Assembly (NCBI GenBank): GCA_963169355.1
Contig: CAUJCR010000013.1
Coordinates: 56,273 to 120,272 of the forward strand
Direction of reading: 5' to 3'
DNA length: 64,000 bases
DNA from: Bacteroidota bacterium
Lineage (GTDB): Bacteria; Bacteroidota; Bacteroidia; B-17B0; Aurantibacillaceae
Every line of letters starts with the position of its first letter. Position 1 is the stretch's first letter. Below the pieces are notes generated by a model. The model was not told where the DNA came from. It saw nothing but the letters and a program-made list of their open reading frames with translations, and did not search any database. Both the position numbers and the translations under genes were made by a program. Shown piece by piece: positions 46,031 to 54,672 of this stretch.

Positions 46031-46690
46031 CTAATCATTTGATTGTACAATAATACATTCAGCAACTTTTGAACTGATAATTAACTCTTTCTTTTGGCAT
46101 ACAATTGATAGCGATTGATCAAATTCTTCGATGGATTTAACGAAGAGTTTGGCACCAATTATTAAGGCGTTTTTTTCTAAGTATCTTAAAAAAGCCGATG
46201 AATGATCGGTTACACCCATAATGGTATAATTACCTTTAACAAGTCCTTCAGAAAGTTTAATGAAATTACTTTTTTTGATTTTTCCTTTTTCGTCGGGTAT
46301 TGGATCGCCATGCGGATCGTAAATAGGATTACCTAATATAGAGGCTAACTTATTAATAAGTTTAGTGTTATTTACATGTTCTAGTTCTTCGGCAATAGCA
46401 TGCACTTCATCCCAACCAAAACCTAATTCTTTTACCAAATACGTTTCCCATATTCGATGTCGGCGAACAATGTCTAAGGCTAGCTTAGCACCTTGTGTTG
46501 TTAATCGAGTACCGTATGATTTTTCATAAATAACATATTTTAATTCATGTAACTTTCTAAGCCCTTCGGTAACTGTTGCGGGGTTTAATTCTAATTGAAT
46601 CGCAATTTGACTGTTGCTTACAATAGCAGTATTATTAGAAGATAAATTATAAATAGTTTTTAAATAATTCTCTATTGTTTCTTGTCTCAT
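46031..46690 (-). CDS. DtxR/MntR family metal-dependent regulator
   Basis: A 219-residue regulator. The winged helix is RQETIENYLKTIYNLSSNNTAIVSNSQIAIQLELNPATVTEGLRKLHELKYV; the dimerisation helices carry metal-ligand residues (ALDIVRRHRIWETYLVKELGF, HAIAEELEHVNNTKLINKL), followed by a C-terminal FeoA/SH3-like domain (GNYTIMGVTDHSSAFL). With Fe or Mn bound it would repress. It is divergent from the di-heme/Rieske/porin operon, with a palindrome between them. Confidence 0.9.
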   Translation of the reverse strand: MRQETIENYLKTIYNLSSNNTAIVSNSQIAIQLELNPATVTEGLRKLHELKYVIYEKSYGTRLTTQGAKLALDIVRRHRIWETYLVKELGFGWDEVHAIAEELEHVNNTKLINKLASILGNPIYDPHGDPIPDEKGKIKKSNFIKLSEGLVKGNYTIMGVTDHSSAFLRYLEKNALIIGAKLFVKSIEEFDQSLSIVCQKKELIISSKVAECIIVQSND

Positions 46691-46700
46691 CTTGTTAAAT

Positions 46701-46718
46701 ATTTTGGTATGCCAAATT
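46701..46718. promoter_or_regulatory. Candidate DtxR/MntR operator
   Basis: ATTTTGGTATGCCAAATT is an imperfect palindrome (TTTGG-TATG-CCAAA) placed between the divergent regulator and the di-heme oxidoreductase genes. Location and symmetry fit autoregulation and control of the operon. Confidence 0.55.
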
Positions 46719-46772
46719 TAATAATTATATAATTACAAATAGTAATTTACTTTGATGAAAATATGAGATGAT

Positions 46773-47957
46773 ATGAGAATACTGTTTCTAATAATATTAA
46801 TTGTACAACTTAGTAGTTGTAAAAAACTAATGCCTCAAAAACCTAAAGAAGATGAAGTGTTAGATGGACCAGTTGAAGGCTTAACTCAAGCAGAGAAACT
46901 TCAATTTATTAAAGGAGATGTGGCATTTAATGATGAGATTTTTACACCACAAAACGGGTTAGGTCCTTTGTTTGTTGCTAACTCATGCGGGAGTTGCCAC
47001 GCTGGTGATGGCAAAGGTCATCCATTTACTATACTCACCCGTTTTGGGCAGATTGATAGTACAGGTAATCATTACCTTTCATTGGGTGCACCACAACTAC
47101 AAAATAGAGCCATTCCAGGTTATTTGCCAGAAACATTACCTGCTAATGTTCCTTTTACCAAAATATTAGCACCTGCTAATACAGGTTTAGGATTTTTAGA
47201 TGCTGTAAGTGATGCTGATATCTTAAATTTATCTGACCCATTAGATATTGATGGTGATGGCATTTCGGGTGTGCCTAATTGGATTGCATTGCCTAGTTAT
47301 TCTCAGATAAGAGCACAGGCTATTACCCAAGGGGGAAAATATATTGGACGGTTTGGTAAGAAAGGAGCGACCTATGATTTATTGCAACAAACAGCAAATG
47401 CTTATAATCAAGACATGGGGATTAATAGTTCTTTTGAACCAATTGATACTTACTCAAAGCAGGAGGTTGATCCTGAAGTATCTAATTCCACGGTGCACGA
47501 TGTTGTTTTTTATCTTAAAACATTAAAAGCACCTATTCCTAGAAATCAAAATGATGAAGATGTAAAGGCAGGTAAACAGTTGTTTTTTTCTATTGGTTGT
47601 GAAAAGTGTCATCAGTCAGAATTAAAAACAGCAACATCTTCAATTACGGCACTCTCTAATAAAGTGTTTCATCCTTATACTGATTTATTACTACATGATA
47701 TGGGAAGTGGATTAGATGATGCTTATACCGAAGGGAGTGCCAAAACATCAGAATGGAGAACGCCAGCATTATGGGGGCTTGGTTTATCAAAAAATTCGCA
47801 AGGAGGTAGTTATTTTTTGTTACATGATGGTAGAGCAACCAGTATTGAGTCGGCAATACTATGGCATGGAGGAGAAGGAGAAAATAGTAAACTGATGTAT
47901 CAAAATTTATCTACTAATGAAAAAAATCAACTTATTAAATTTTTAGAAAGTTTATAA
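46773..47957 (+). CDS. Di-heme oxidoreductase (DUF1111, MauG/cytochrome c peroxidase-like)
   Basis: A 394-residue lipoprotein candidate (signal MRILFLIILIVQLSSCKK, lipobox LSSC). It has two heme c attachment sites, SCGSCHAGDGKG and CEKCHQSEL, and the DUF1111 pattern TRFGQ, PNWIALP and GRFGKKGATYDLLQQTA. Relatives are thiol or metal oxidoreductases found with iron-uptake genes. It leads an operon with a Rieske protein (1-bp overlap) and a porin-like protein. Confidence 0.87.
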   Translation: MRILFLIILIVQLSSCKKLMPQKPKEDEVLDGPVEGLTQAEKLQFIKGDVAFNDEIFTPQNGLGPLFVANSCGSCHAGDGKGHPFTILTRFGQIDSTGNHYLSLGAPQLQNRAIPGYLPETLPANVPFTKILAPANTGLGFLDAVSDADILNLSDPLDIDGDGISGVPNWIALPSYSQIRAQAITQGGKYIGRFGKKGATYDLLQQTANAYNQDMGINSSFEPIDTYSKQEVDPEVSNSTVHDVVFYLKTLKAPIPRNQNDEDVKAGKQLFFSIGCEKCHQSELKTATSSITALSNKVFHPYTDLLLHDMGSGLDDAYTEGSAKTSEWRTPALWGLGLSKNSQGGSYFLLHDGRATSIESAILWHGGEGENSKLMYQNLSTNEKNQLIKFLESL

Positions 47958-48397
47958 TGAATCGTCGAGCATTTATTAAATCGTCATGTAAAACGTGTGT
48001 AACAGCACTTCCAGTATATTGGTTGGTGCAGGCTTGCCAAGTTGCAAAGCCAATAACTAATTATCAGTTCTTACAAGGGAAAATATCATTAAAAAAGAGC
48101 GAATTTTTGGTTCAAAAGAATAATCAATCTATGTATAAAAAGTTTATTGTGATTAAGCCTGAACAAAATGATTTTCCAATTGTAATTTATAGAGTTAATG
48201 AACAACAATTTAATGCTTATTCATTAAAATGTACGCATCAAGGTTGCGAACTCACTCCTTATGATATTGCAATGGTTTGCCCGTGTCATGGCGCCGAATT
48301 TAATTTAAAAGGTCAAGTAACTTCAGGACCTGCTGAAACAGATTTACAATCTTATTCCATAACTATAGACAATGAAAATATTTATATTCAATTATAA
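47957..48397 (+). CDS. Rieske [2Fe-2S] protein
   Basis: A 146-residue periplasmic iron-sulfur protein. The N-terminus (RRAFIKSSCKTCVTALPVYWLVQAC) looks like a Tat-type or lipoprotein signal. The Rieske ligands are CTHQGC and CPCHGAEFN, complete. It overlaps the di-heme gene by one base and the porin-like gene by 26 bases, so the three form one transcript. It probably passes electrons to or from the di-heme protein. Confidence 0.87.
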   Translation: MNRRAFIKSSCKTCVTALPVYWLVQACQVAKPITNYQFLQGKISLKKSEFLVQKNNQSMYKKFIVIKPEQNDFPIVIYRVNEQQFNAYSLKCTHQGCELTPYDIAMVCPCHGAEFNLKGQVTSGPAETDLQSYSITIDNENIYIQL

Positions 48398-49625
48398 TTT
48401 TAAAAATGCCATCTATGTTTTATTGTTATGTTTTATAAATAACATAGTAGTTGGACAAACCGATTCATTAAAGATTACTCGAACAAAACAAGATACCACT
48501 CAGTTATCTTTAAATATGGATGCTGTTTATAACCGACCATTTTTGAAATACGGCAAAATTCCAATTGCTATTGGTGGCTATGCTGAGGCTAATACCGAAT
48601 ATAAAGTAACGGATGGAATAACGGATGGTTTTGCATTTCAAATGCGAAGAATGACCTTGTTCTTATCTTCATCAGTACATCGAAAAATTAAGTTTTTATC
48701 AGAAATAGAATTTGAAGGCGGCACCAAAGAAATTAATATAGAATTTGCCGCCTTAGATATTCAACTCCATCATTTAGTTAATTTGCGGGGTGGTATTATC
48801 ATGAACCCTATTGGTTCGTTTAACCAAAACCATGATGGACCGAAATGGGAATTTATAGATAGACCTATTTCAGCTACTCAATTATTACCTGCTACATTTA
48901 GTAATGTGGGATTTGGATTGTTTGGTAAAACCTATAAACCAAATTTTGTTTGGTCGTATGAGATATATTTAACGAATGGATTTAATGATCAGATAATAGG
49001 AAATACTGAAAATAAAACTTTTTTACCTGCTACTAAATTAGATCCTAATCGGTTTGAAGAAAGTTTTAATGGGGAGCCACTTACCACAGCCAAAACGTCT
49101 ATTAGGGTAAAGAGAATAGGGGAGTTGGGAGTTTCATATATGGGTGGTGTATATAATAAATTTGAAGTAGATGGCATTAAGCTAGATAAAAAACGAAGAG
49201 CCGATGTTTTTGCAATAGATTTTAATACCGAATTACCAAAAATTCACACAACTATTAATTCGGAATTTGTGTGGACTTTAGTAGATGTTCCAGAAACTTA
49301 TACTCAACAATTTGGCAAAAAACAGCATGGCGGGTTTATTGATGTTGTACAACCTGTATTCAAAAAACCTTTTTGGGGATTTGAGCATACCAGTTTAAAT
49401 CTTGCCATTAGAGCAGAATACGTAGATTGGAATGTAGGTGTATTTAACGAAACTGGTAAAAATATTGCTGATGATGTTTTTGCTATTGTGCCTGGCGTAT
49501 CTTTACGACTATCCACACAAACAGTGGTTCGGTTTAATTATAGATACGAATGGAGGCATGATTTACTGGGTAATCCCTCCATTCGTACAGCAGCATTACA
49601 ATTTGGGATAAGTAGTTATTTTTAA
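48372..49625 (+). CDS. Outer-membrane porin-like beta-barrel
   Basis: A 417-residue protein with a signal peptide (AIYVLLLCFINNIVVGQ) and aromatic, alternating beta strands such as FQMRRMTLFLSSSVHRKIKFLSEIEFEGG, IHTTINSEFVWTLVD and VVRFNYRYEWR, ending in aromatic F as outer-membrane barrels do. It resembles phosphate-selective-like porins of Bacteroidota. It is the third gene of the metal-regulated operon and overlaps the Rieske gene by 26 bases; a start further in cannot be excluded. Confidence 0.75.
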   Translation: MKIFIFNYNFKNAIYVLLLCFINNIVVGQTDSLKITRTKQDTTQLSLNMDAVYNRPFLKYGKIPIAIGGYAEANTEYKVTDGITDGFAFQMRRMTLFLSSSVHRKIKFLSEIEFEGGTKEINIEFAALDIQLHHLVNLRGGIIMNPIGSFNQNHDGPKWEFIDRPISATQLLPATFSNVGFGLFGKTYKPNFVWSYEIYLTNGFNDQIIGNTENKTFLPATKLDPNRFEESFNGEPLTTAKTSIRVKRIGELGVSYMGGVYNKFEVDGIKLDKKRRADVFAIDFNTELPKIHTTINSEFVWTLVDVPETYTQQFGKKQHGGFIDVVQPVFKKPFWGFEHTSLNLAIRAEYVDWNVGVFNETGKNIADDVFAIVPGVSLRLSTQTVVRFNYRYEWRHDLLGNPSIRTAALQFGISSYF

Positions 49626-49675
49626 AAATTAGATGTCAAATACAAATACAATTCAATTCATGGATCTATTAGTTT

Positions 49676-49845
49676 AACCCAAATTATGTATTAGCAATTC
49701 TATTACGAGCTAAAATCCCTGCAAAATATGAAGCTTCGCAACTTTTTCTCAATCACCGTAGCAGTGGCTACGCTTCATTCGCAAAAGTTCATGTTTTATT
49801 GGGCTTTTAACTCTCACTACTAATTTCTAATGCACAATCTGGGTT
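49676..49845 (-). repeat. 170-bp hairpin element, copy 2
   Basis: This is the second copy, in reverse orientation, exactly 170 bp, with ends AACCCAAATTATGTATTAG and the complement of AACCCAGATTGTGCATTAG. It abuts the Rnk-like gene: its first bases are translated as NPDCALEISSES followed by stop at the 3' end of that gene. Confidence 0.9.
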
Positions 49846-50199
49846 AAACACCTTTAAGATTTTGAGTTTTTTGTTCCCTGATGGTAACATCCAATTAAAC
49901 GAATACGATTCTCTAAAACCCAATAATGCAATACTAATTGGGGCAAATACTGAAATTTTTTTCTGACTTAAATCTGCCTCTTCTGGCATCACAATTTTTA
50001 AACGTATTGGCTTACTTCTTGTGTCTTCAATTACCTCAACGGTAGAATTGATGGTTACTATATCCTGATTAAACTCAGTATCTTTCACGATTTCTGCATT
50101 GGATAATTCAATGCCTAATTGTTTGCCTTCGGGGCTATTGGCTTTATGAAGTAATTCAAATAATTTTTTGTAAACGCTTTCTGATACAATAGGTCTCAT
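49807..50199 (-). CDS. Rnk/GreA-B C-terminal domain-like protein, 3' end formed by a repeat
   Basis: A 130-residue protein of the GreA/GreB-like nucleoside-diphosphate-kinase regulator group: PEEADLSQKKISVFAPISIALLGFRESYSFNWMLPSGNKKLKILKV is the FKBP-like C-terminal domain. Members act on RNA polymerase. The last twelve residues, NPDCALEISSES, and the stop are encoded by the left end of the inverted copy 2 repeat, so the original C-terminus has been lost or replaced. Confidence 0.8.
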   Translation of the reverse strand: MRPIVSESVYKKLFELLHKANSPEGKQLGIELSNAEIVKDTEFNQDIVTINSTVEVIEDTRSKPIRLKIVMPEEADLSQKKISVFAPISIALLGFRESYSFNWMLPSGNKKLKILKVFNPDCALEISSES

Positions 50200-50541
50200 G
50201 GTATTAATAGTTTTATATGGTTAAGTTTTTTTTGAAAAATGAAAATGTATCAATCCCTTCATGTCATTTTACCGAAGCAATTGATAACTCTATAAATTAT
50301 TTAAAGGAAAATTCCCCGTTTGGTTAGTAACAACGGGGGTTATATCACAAAGACTTTATTACTTGATGATAAAAAAAGCCTTTTAATCCAAATTTGATAA
50401 TTTGGCAATATGAACGTGAATATATGAGATAACAAATTCATTACAACTTACACAAAGTTAAGTAAATAAAGAATAAATAACAAGTTAAGATTTGTTATTA
50501 TTAACTGAAAATAAAATGAGTTTTAAAACTGTAAATGAAAT
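50200..50541. other. Intergenic region with two weak hairpins
   Basis: 342 bases without a supported gene. CCCCGTT (50314) pairs with AACGGGG (50332), and AATAACAA/TTGTTATT form a second stem near 50480; neither has a strong T-run. They may help end the folE transcript. I see no clear promoter of the Bacteroidota type. Confidence 0.4.
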
Positions 50542-51189
50542 TTATTTTAATAAGAGTAAGAGCTCTTGTTTAGTTTCCATTTCTTCAAATTTGCCAGAAA
50601 ATCCGTAGGTAATTGTACTACTTTTGGTGTCTTTTACACCACGTGAGCACACGCACATGTGTGTTGCATCTACAATTACGGCAACATCTTCGGTTTCTAA
50701 TGCTTCTATAAGTCCGTTTAAAATTTGATTGGTTAGGCGCTCTTGTACTTGAGGACGTTGTGCATAATATTGTACAAGCCTGTTGATTTTAGATAAACCT
50801 ACAACTTTATCATTTGGAATATAAGCTACATGTACTTTTCCATAAATAGGAACAAAGTGATGTTCGCAATGAGAATACAAGGTGATGTCTTTCTCAATCA
50901 ACATTTTTCCGTATTGATATTTATTATCAAACAAAGTTATACTTGGTTTATTTTTTGGATCTAAGCCACTAAAGGCTTCCTTTACATACATTTTAGCTAC
51001 CCTTAATGGTGTATCTTTTAAGCTATCATCACTCATATCTAACCCCAGTGTAGTCATAATTTCAAAAAAATGTTTTTCAATGATATGAATTTTATGTTCA
51101 TCGCTTAATTTGAATGCATCTGCACGAAGCGGAGTGTCAAAGTTTTTAGTATTTGGCTGTAAGCACACTCCTTTTCTAATTTTTTCCAT
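50542..51189 (-). CDS. folE: GTP cyclohydrolase I
   Basis: FolE converts GTP to 7,8-dihydroneopterin triphosphate, the first folate/pterin step. The 215 residues have the catalytic core LYSHCEHHFVPIYGKVHVAYIPNDKVVGLSKINRLVQYYAQRPQVQERL and the end MCVCSRGVKDTKSSTITYGFSGKF, with zinc cysteine and histidines. The gap to the upstream sigma gene is six bases, so it is in an operon with it. Confidence 0.95.
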   Translation of the reverse strand: MEKIRKGVCLQPNTKNFDTPLRADAFKLSDEHKIHIIEKHFFEIMTTLGLDMSDDSLKDTPLRVAKMYVKEAFSGLDPKNKPSITLFDNKYQYGKMLIEKDITLYSHCEHHFVPIYGKVHVAYIPNDKVVGLSKINRLVQYYAQRPQVQERLTNQILNGLIEALETEDVAVIVDATHMCVCSRGVKDTKSSTITYGFSGKFEEMETKQELLLLLK

Positions 51190-51195
51190 ATCTGT

Positions 51196-51849
51196 TTATT
51201 TTAGTAATTGACTCATCACGCGTTCTACAATTCTATCACAGTACACTAAGTTAAATTCATATATCTCATCTGGGGTATAAATTTTTTCCATTTCTACTCG
51301 CAGCATGTCTTTAGTGCGAGATAGACGTGTTTTAACGTTTGCCTCTGTAATTCCCAAAACATCGGCTGTTTCAGATGTACTTAACCCATTTAATTCTCTC
51401 ATTGCAAATACCAAACGATTTTCTTCTGGTAAATTTTCTAAGAGCCTTTCAATAATTCTACCTAACTCTTTGTTCATCATTTTGTTTTCTAATTGGCTTG
51501 ATTGTTGAAACACAGGAGCTTTATGTTCTTGTAATTGTTCGGTTGGACTTTCTTTTTGATAACTCAACTTTTGCTTTTTATGAAAACAATGATTGAGCAT
51601 TATTTTACTAATCCAAGTTTTAAACGAAGATTTATTCTCAAATTTACTTAGGTTGTAATAGGCATTTATAAAAGTTTCTTGCATTAAATCTTCGGTATCA
51701 TGGTGATTAAAATTATACATGCGTCCTATTTTATATAAATAAGGATTATTTCTACGAATTAGTAGTTCGTACAATCTTTGTTCGCCATTTAATACGCTTT
51801 GTATTAATTCCGAATCAGTATAGTGTTCAAAATTCTTAATTGATGTCAT
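51196..51849 (-). CDS. ECF-type RNA polymerase sigma factor
   Basis: A 217-residue sigma-70 protein with region 2 (NGEQRLYELLIRRNNPYLYKIGRMYNFNHHDTEDLMQETFINAYYNLSKFENKSSFKTWISKIMLNHC) and region 4 (LENLPEENRLVFAMRELNGLSTSETADVLGITEANVKTRLSRTKDMLR). No anti-sigma gene is adjacent. It is upstream of folE by six bases and downstream of a cytochrome gene by 42, on the same strand. Confidence 0.9.
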   Translation of the reverse strand: MTSIKNFEHYTDSELIQSVLNGEQRLYELLIRRNNPYLYKIGRMYNFNHHDTEDLMQETFINAYYNLSKFENKSSFKTWISKIMLNHCFHKKQKLSYQKESPTEQLQEHKAPVFQQSSQLENKMMNKELGRIIERLLENLPEENRLVFAMRELNGLSTSETADVLGITEANVKTRLSRTKDMLRVEMEKIYTPDEIYEFNLVYCDRIVERVMSQLLK

Positions 51850-51891
51850 TTTATAAATATATTGAAAAATAAAAGATAAACTATCCTCTAT

Positions 51892-52242
51892 TTATTTAGA
51901 AGCACTGACAGCTCTAACGCCATAAGCAAATTTCACAAGCGATTGTTTTTCTTGGTCTGTAATTTTTGCTTTCTTCGACATTTTATCAATTACTTGAATT
52001 AATTTTTCATCGGTATATTTAGTTACATCTTTTTTACCATGGCATCGTGTGCAAGCCCCCGAATAAATGGCGTTTCCAGCTTTTAACTCTTCAACGGTTG
52101 CATCTGGAAATTTGTCTTTAATACCTGCTAATTGTGCATCGTAATTTATGCTATTATCGGCGCTTGTGGTGGTTGATTTTTTGGTTTTACATGCTGCTAC
52201 TACAATTGAAGTAACAAACGCAATAAAAAATAATTGTTTCAT
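51892..52242 (-). CDS. Small c-type cytochrome lipoprotein
   Basis: A 116-residue protein with a lipoprotein-like signal (MKQLFFIAFVTSIVVAACKTKK) and one heme c site, CTRCHGKKDVTKY. The rest is short and helical (VIDKMSKKAKITDQEKQSLVKFAYG), as in small monoheme cytochromes. It probably carries electrons in the periplasm. It is the third gene of a minus-strand set with two small membrane proteins. Confidence 0.82.
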   Translation of the reverse strand: MKQLFFIAFVTSIVVAACKTKKSTTTSADNSINYDAQLAGIKDKFPDATVEELKAGNAIYSGACTRCHGKKDVTKYTDEKLIQVIDKMSKKAKITDQEKQSLVKFAYGVRAVSASK

Positions 52243-52276
52243 AGTTTGTTGTTTTTAAGGGTTTATATGGATTGGA

Positions 52277-52708
52277 TTATTTTTCAAGTACTTTATCTTT
52301 TAATATGAGTTCGGCTCCTATAAAGTTTCCTACTATCATTGCAATTACGGCCACAATTTTAATACCTAATATCATATTGCTATCCATTTCTACAACTGGT
52401 AATTTTTTGTAGTGCATAAAAGCAAAAATGGTAAATAGGAGTAATACCATTATATTAATACCGCCATGCCATAAAGCTTTTTTAAGCGAATGTGGTTTGT
52501 TTTCGGCTACTACTACTAAATCTATTAATCCTGTTATACCTGCTAGCCAACCCATTATAGAACCCGCTATGAGCATATAGGCAGCAGTAATTGTAAATTG
52601 TTCGATAGCATATATTTTAGCCAAAACAGATAAAAAAACCGATAGCGGAAATAATGCAGACGGAAAATGAACTAAGATAATATGAATGGGGTGTCCTAAA
52701 AATTTCAT
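52277..52708 (-). CDS. DUF2231-type integral membrane protein
   Basis: A four-helix membrane protein of about 143 residues starting at the ATG of MKFLGHPIHI (52708); the longer ORF-track start at 52768 adds an unlikely leader. The opening LGHPIHIILVHFPSALFPLSV is typical of DUF2231 (possible heme-binding histidines). It is in line with the cytochrome gene 34 bases downstream, suggesting a small redox module. The function is unknown. Confidence 0.75.
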   Translation of the reverse strand: MKFLGHPIHIILVHFPSALFPLSVFLSVLAKIYAIEQFTITAAYMLIAGSIMGWLAGITGLIDLVVVAENKPHSLKKALWHGGINIMVLLLFTIFAFMHYKKLPVVEMDSNMILGIKIVAVIAMIVGNFIGAELILKDKVLEK

Positions 52709-52748
52709 GATGTCATTTTTTTTTGAGGATGAATAAAAAAGTGAATTC

Positions 52749-53087
52749 TTATAAGAACACAAAACCAATTAAGGTTATAAAACCAGCAACAGCTAGTATA
52801 GCATGAACAAAGGCTACGGCTATTGGACTATATTTTCCTTTTAAATCATTAGTAAACATATACGAACCACCAAGTGCCGCAATGATGAATAAAATTATAC
52901 TTGTCTTAGGAAAATCATTAGGATGCTGAAAAGCATACACAATTAAAATAACTAAGGCTATTGCCGCTGTAATTCCGTGTGAATAAACGACCTTTTTAGA
53001 TGCTGTTTTTTTAGTGAGCCATTTGATTAAAATAGTTAAACCTAAAATAGCCGAGAGAGCGAATATTAAAATAGAAACGTGTATCAT
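52749..53087 (-). CDS. Small four-helix membrane protein, unknown
   Basis: A 112-residue protein with four predicted membrane helices (HVSILIFALSAILGLTILI, VVYSHGITAAIALVILIVYAF, SIILFIIAALGGSYMF and FVHAILAVAGFITLIGFVF). No family motif is recognisable. It precedes the DUF2231 and cytochrome genes on the same strand, with 40 bases to the former, and may form a membrane redox unit with them. Confidence 0.6.
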   Translation of the reverse strand: MIHVSILIFALSAILGLTILIKWLTKKTASKKVVYSHGITAAIALVILIVYAFQHPNDFPKTSIILFIIAALGGSYMFTNDLKGKYSPIAVAFVHAILAVAGFITLIGFVFL

Positions 53088-53220
53088 AATTTTTATTTAT
53101 TGGTTACTTAAACATTAGAGTAAGTTAAATAAAAATTGGTTACAACTTTTGTTGCGTTTTTTAAATAAATTATAACAAACAGCTGAAAATCAACGTGTTT
53201 TATTTTTTTGTACTATAATT

Positions 53221-54630
53221 TTAGCCCTTTAAACTTGTAAGAAGTTTCTCAACACTGGCTTTGGCATCTCCGTAAAGCATCTCAGAGTTTGGTTTATAAA
53301 ATAACGGATTATCTTCTCCCGAATAACCTGCACTCATCGAGCGTTTCATAATAATTACTTTTTCGGCTTTCCATGCTTCAATAACAGGCATACCATAAAT
53401 AGAACTTGCTGGATCATCTTGAGCGCTTGGGTTTACCACATCATTAGCACCAATTACCATTACTACATCAGTATCTGGCATATCATCGTTAATTTCATCC
53501 ATCTCCAATACAATATCATAAGGAACATTGGCTTCGGCTAGTAACACATTCATGTGCCCAGGTAAACGCCCAGCCACAGGGTGAATGGCAAATCGTACAT
53601 TTTTACCAGCTTTTCGTAAAGTTTGTACCATTTCATAAATAGGATATTGTGCTTTCGCCACTGCCATTCCGTAGCCCGGAACAATCACAACCGATTTTGC
53701 TTCTTTTAATAAGTTAGCTACCTCTTCGTGATTTAATGAAGTAACTTCACCTTCAATAGCTTTTTTCTCGCCAGCTTTGGCATTACCTGCACCACTTGCA
53801 AAAATTACAGAGAAGAATGAACGATTCATGGCATGACACATGTGCATAGATAAAATAGCACCAGAGCTACCTACTAAAGCACCTGTTACAATTAATAAGT
53901 CGTTGCCCAACATAAAACCAGCCGCCGAAGCTGCCCAGCCGGAGTAAGAATTGAGCATACTTACTACTACTGGCATATCGCCACCACCAATTGCCATTAC
54001 TAATACAACTCCTATAAAAGAAGCAATGGCTGTCATAATTCCTAAATATAATATACCGCTGATGCCTTCGGCACTACAAAACATGGCACCTAAAACTATA
54101 CTTGCAATTAATAAACTTAAATTCATTAATTGTAAACCACTAAAACTCCAAGGTTTTGAAGGTACTTTGCCATCTAACTTTCCCCAGGCAATGATAGAAC
54201 CAGTAAACGTAATAGCACCAATAAATACACCTGCAAATACTTCTACTAGATGAATGGTATGTTCGGCTCCATGCAAATTTTGTGTGGCAGGATCTAAATA
54301 AGAACCATAACCAACTAATACGGCTGCTAAACCCACAAAACTGTGTAGAATAGCAACTAACTGAGGCATGGCAGTCATCTCTACCTTACGAGCCAACATA
54401 ATACCAATTACCGATGCAATGGCAATAGCGCCTATAATGTAAACATGTCCTTCAACACCCTGACCTAAAACAGTAGCTATAATGGCTATTATCATACCCA
54501 CAATACCATATAGCACCCCACGCTTAGCCGACTCTTGAGAGGATAAGCCACTTAAACTTAAAATAAATAAGATACTGGCGAATAAATAAGCGGCAGTTTG
54601 TATTTCTTTTACTATAAACATATACTTCAA
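53221..54630 (-). CDS. pntB: NAD(P) transhydrogenase subunit beta
   Basis: PntB is the membrane and NADP(H)-binding half of the proton-pumping transhydrogenase. The 469 residues have many helices and a C-terminal domain [73 protein letters not shown] and [13 protein letters not shown]. It is downstream of pntA on the minus strand with a 42-base gap. The enzyme couples proton entry to NADPH production. Confidence 0.94.
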   Translation of the reverse strand: MKYMFIVKEIQTAAYLFASILFILSLSGLSSQESAKRGVLYGIVGMIIAIIATVLGQGVEGHVYIIGAIAIASVIGIMLARKVEMTAMPQLVAILHSFVGLAAVLVGYGSYLDPATQNLHGAEHTIHLVEVFAGVFIGAITFTGSIIAWGKLDGKVPSKPWSFSGLQLMNLSLLIASIVLGAMFCSAEGISGILYLGIMTAIASFIGVVLVMAIGGGDMPVVVSMLNSYSGWAASAAGFMLGNDLLIVTGALVGSSGAILSMHMCHAMNRSFFSVIFASGAGNAKAGEKKAIEGEVTSLNHEEVANLLKEAKSVVIVPGYGMAVAKAQYPIYEMVQTLRKAGKNVRFAIHPVAGRLPGHMNVLLAEANVPYDIVLEMDEINDDMPDTDVVMVIGANDVVNPSAQDDPASSIYGMPVIEAWKAEKVIIMKRSMSAGYSGEDNPLFYKPNSEMLYGDAKASVEKLLTSLKG

Positions 54631-54672
54631 TTATTTTGTTTAACTATTTCTTTCTTAATAAATTACAGTGGA

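Noticed and set aside
50314-50338. Strong terminator after folE
   Set aside because: The CCCCGTT hairpin has a long loop and lacks a T-run on either strand, so it is listed only as a weak structure.
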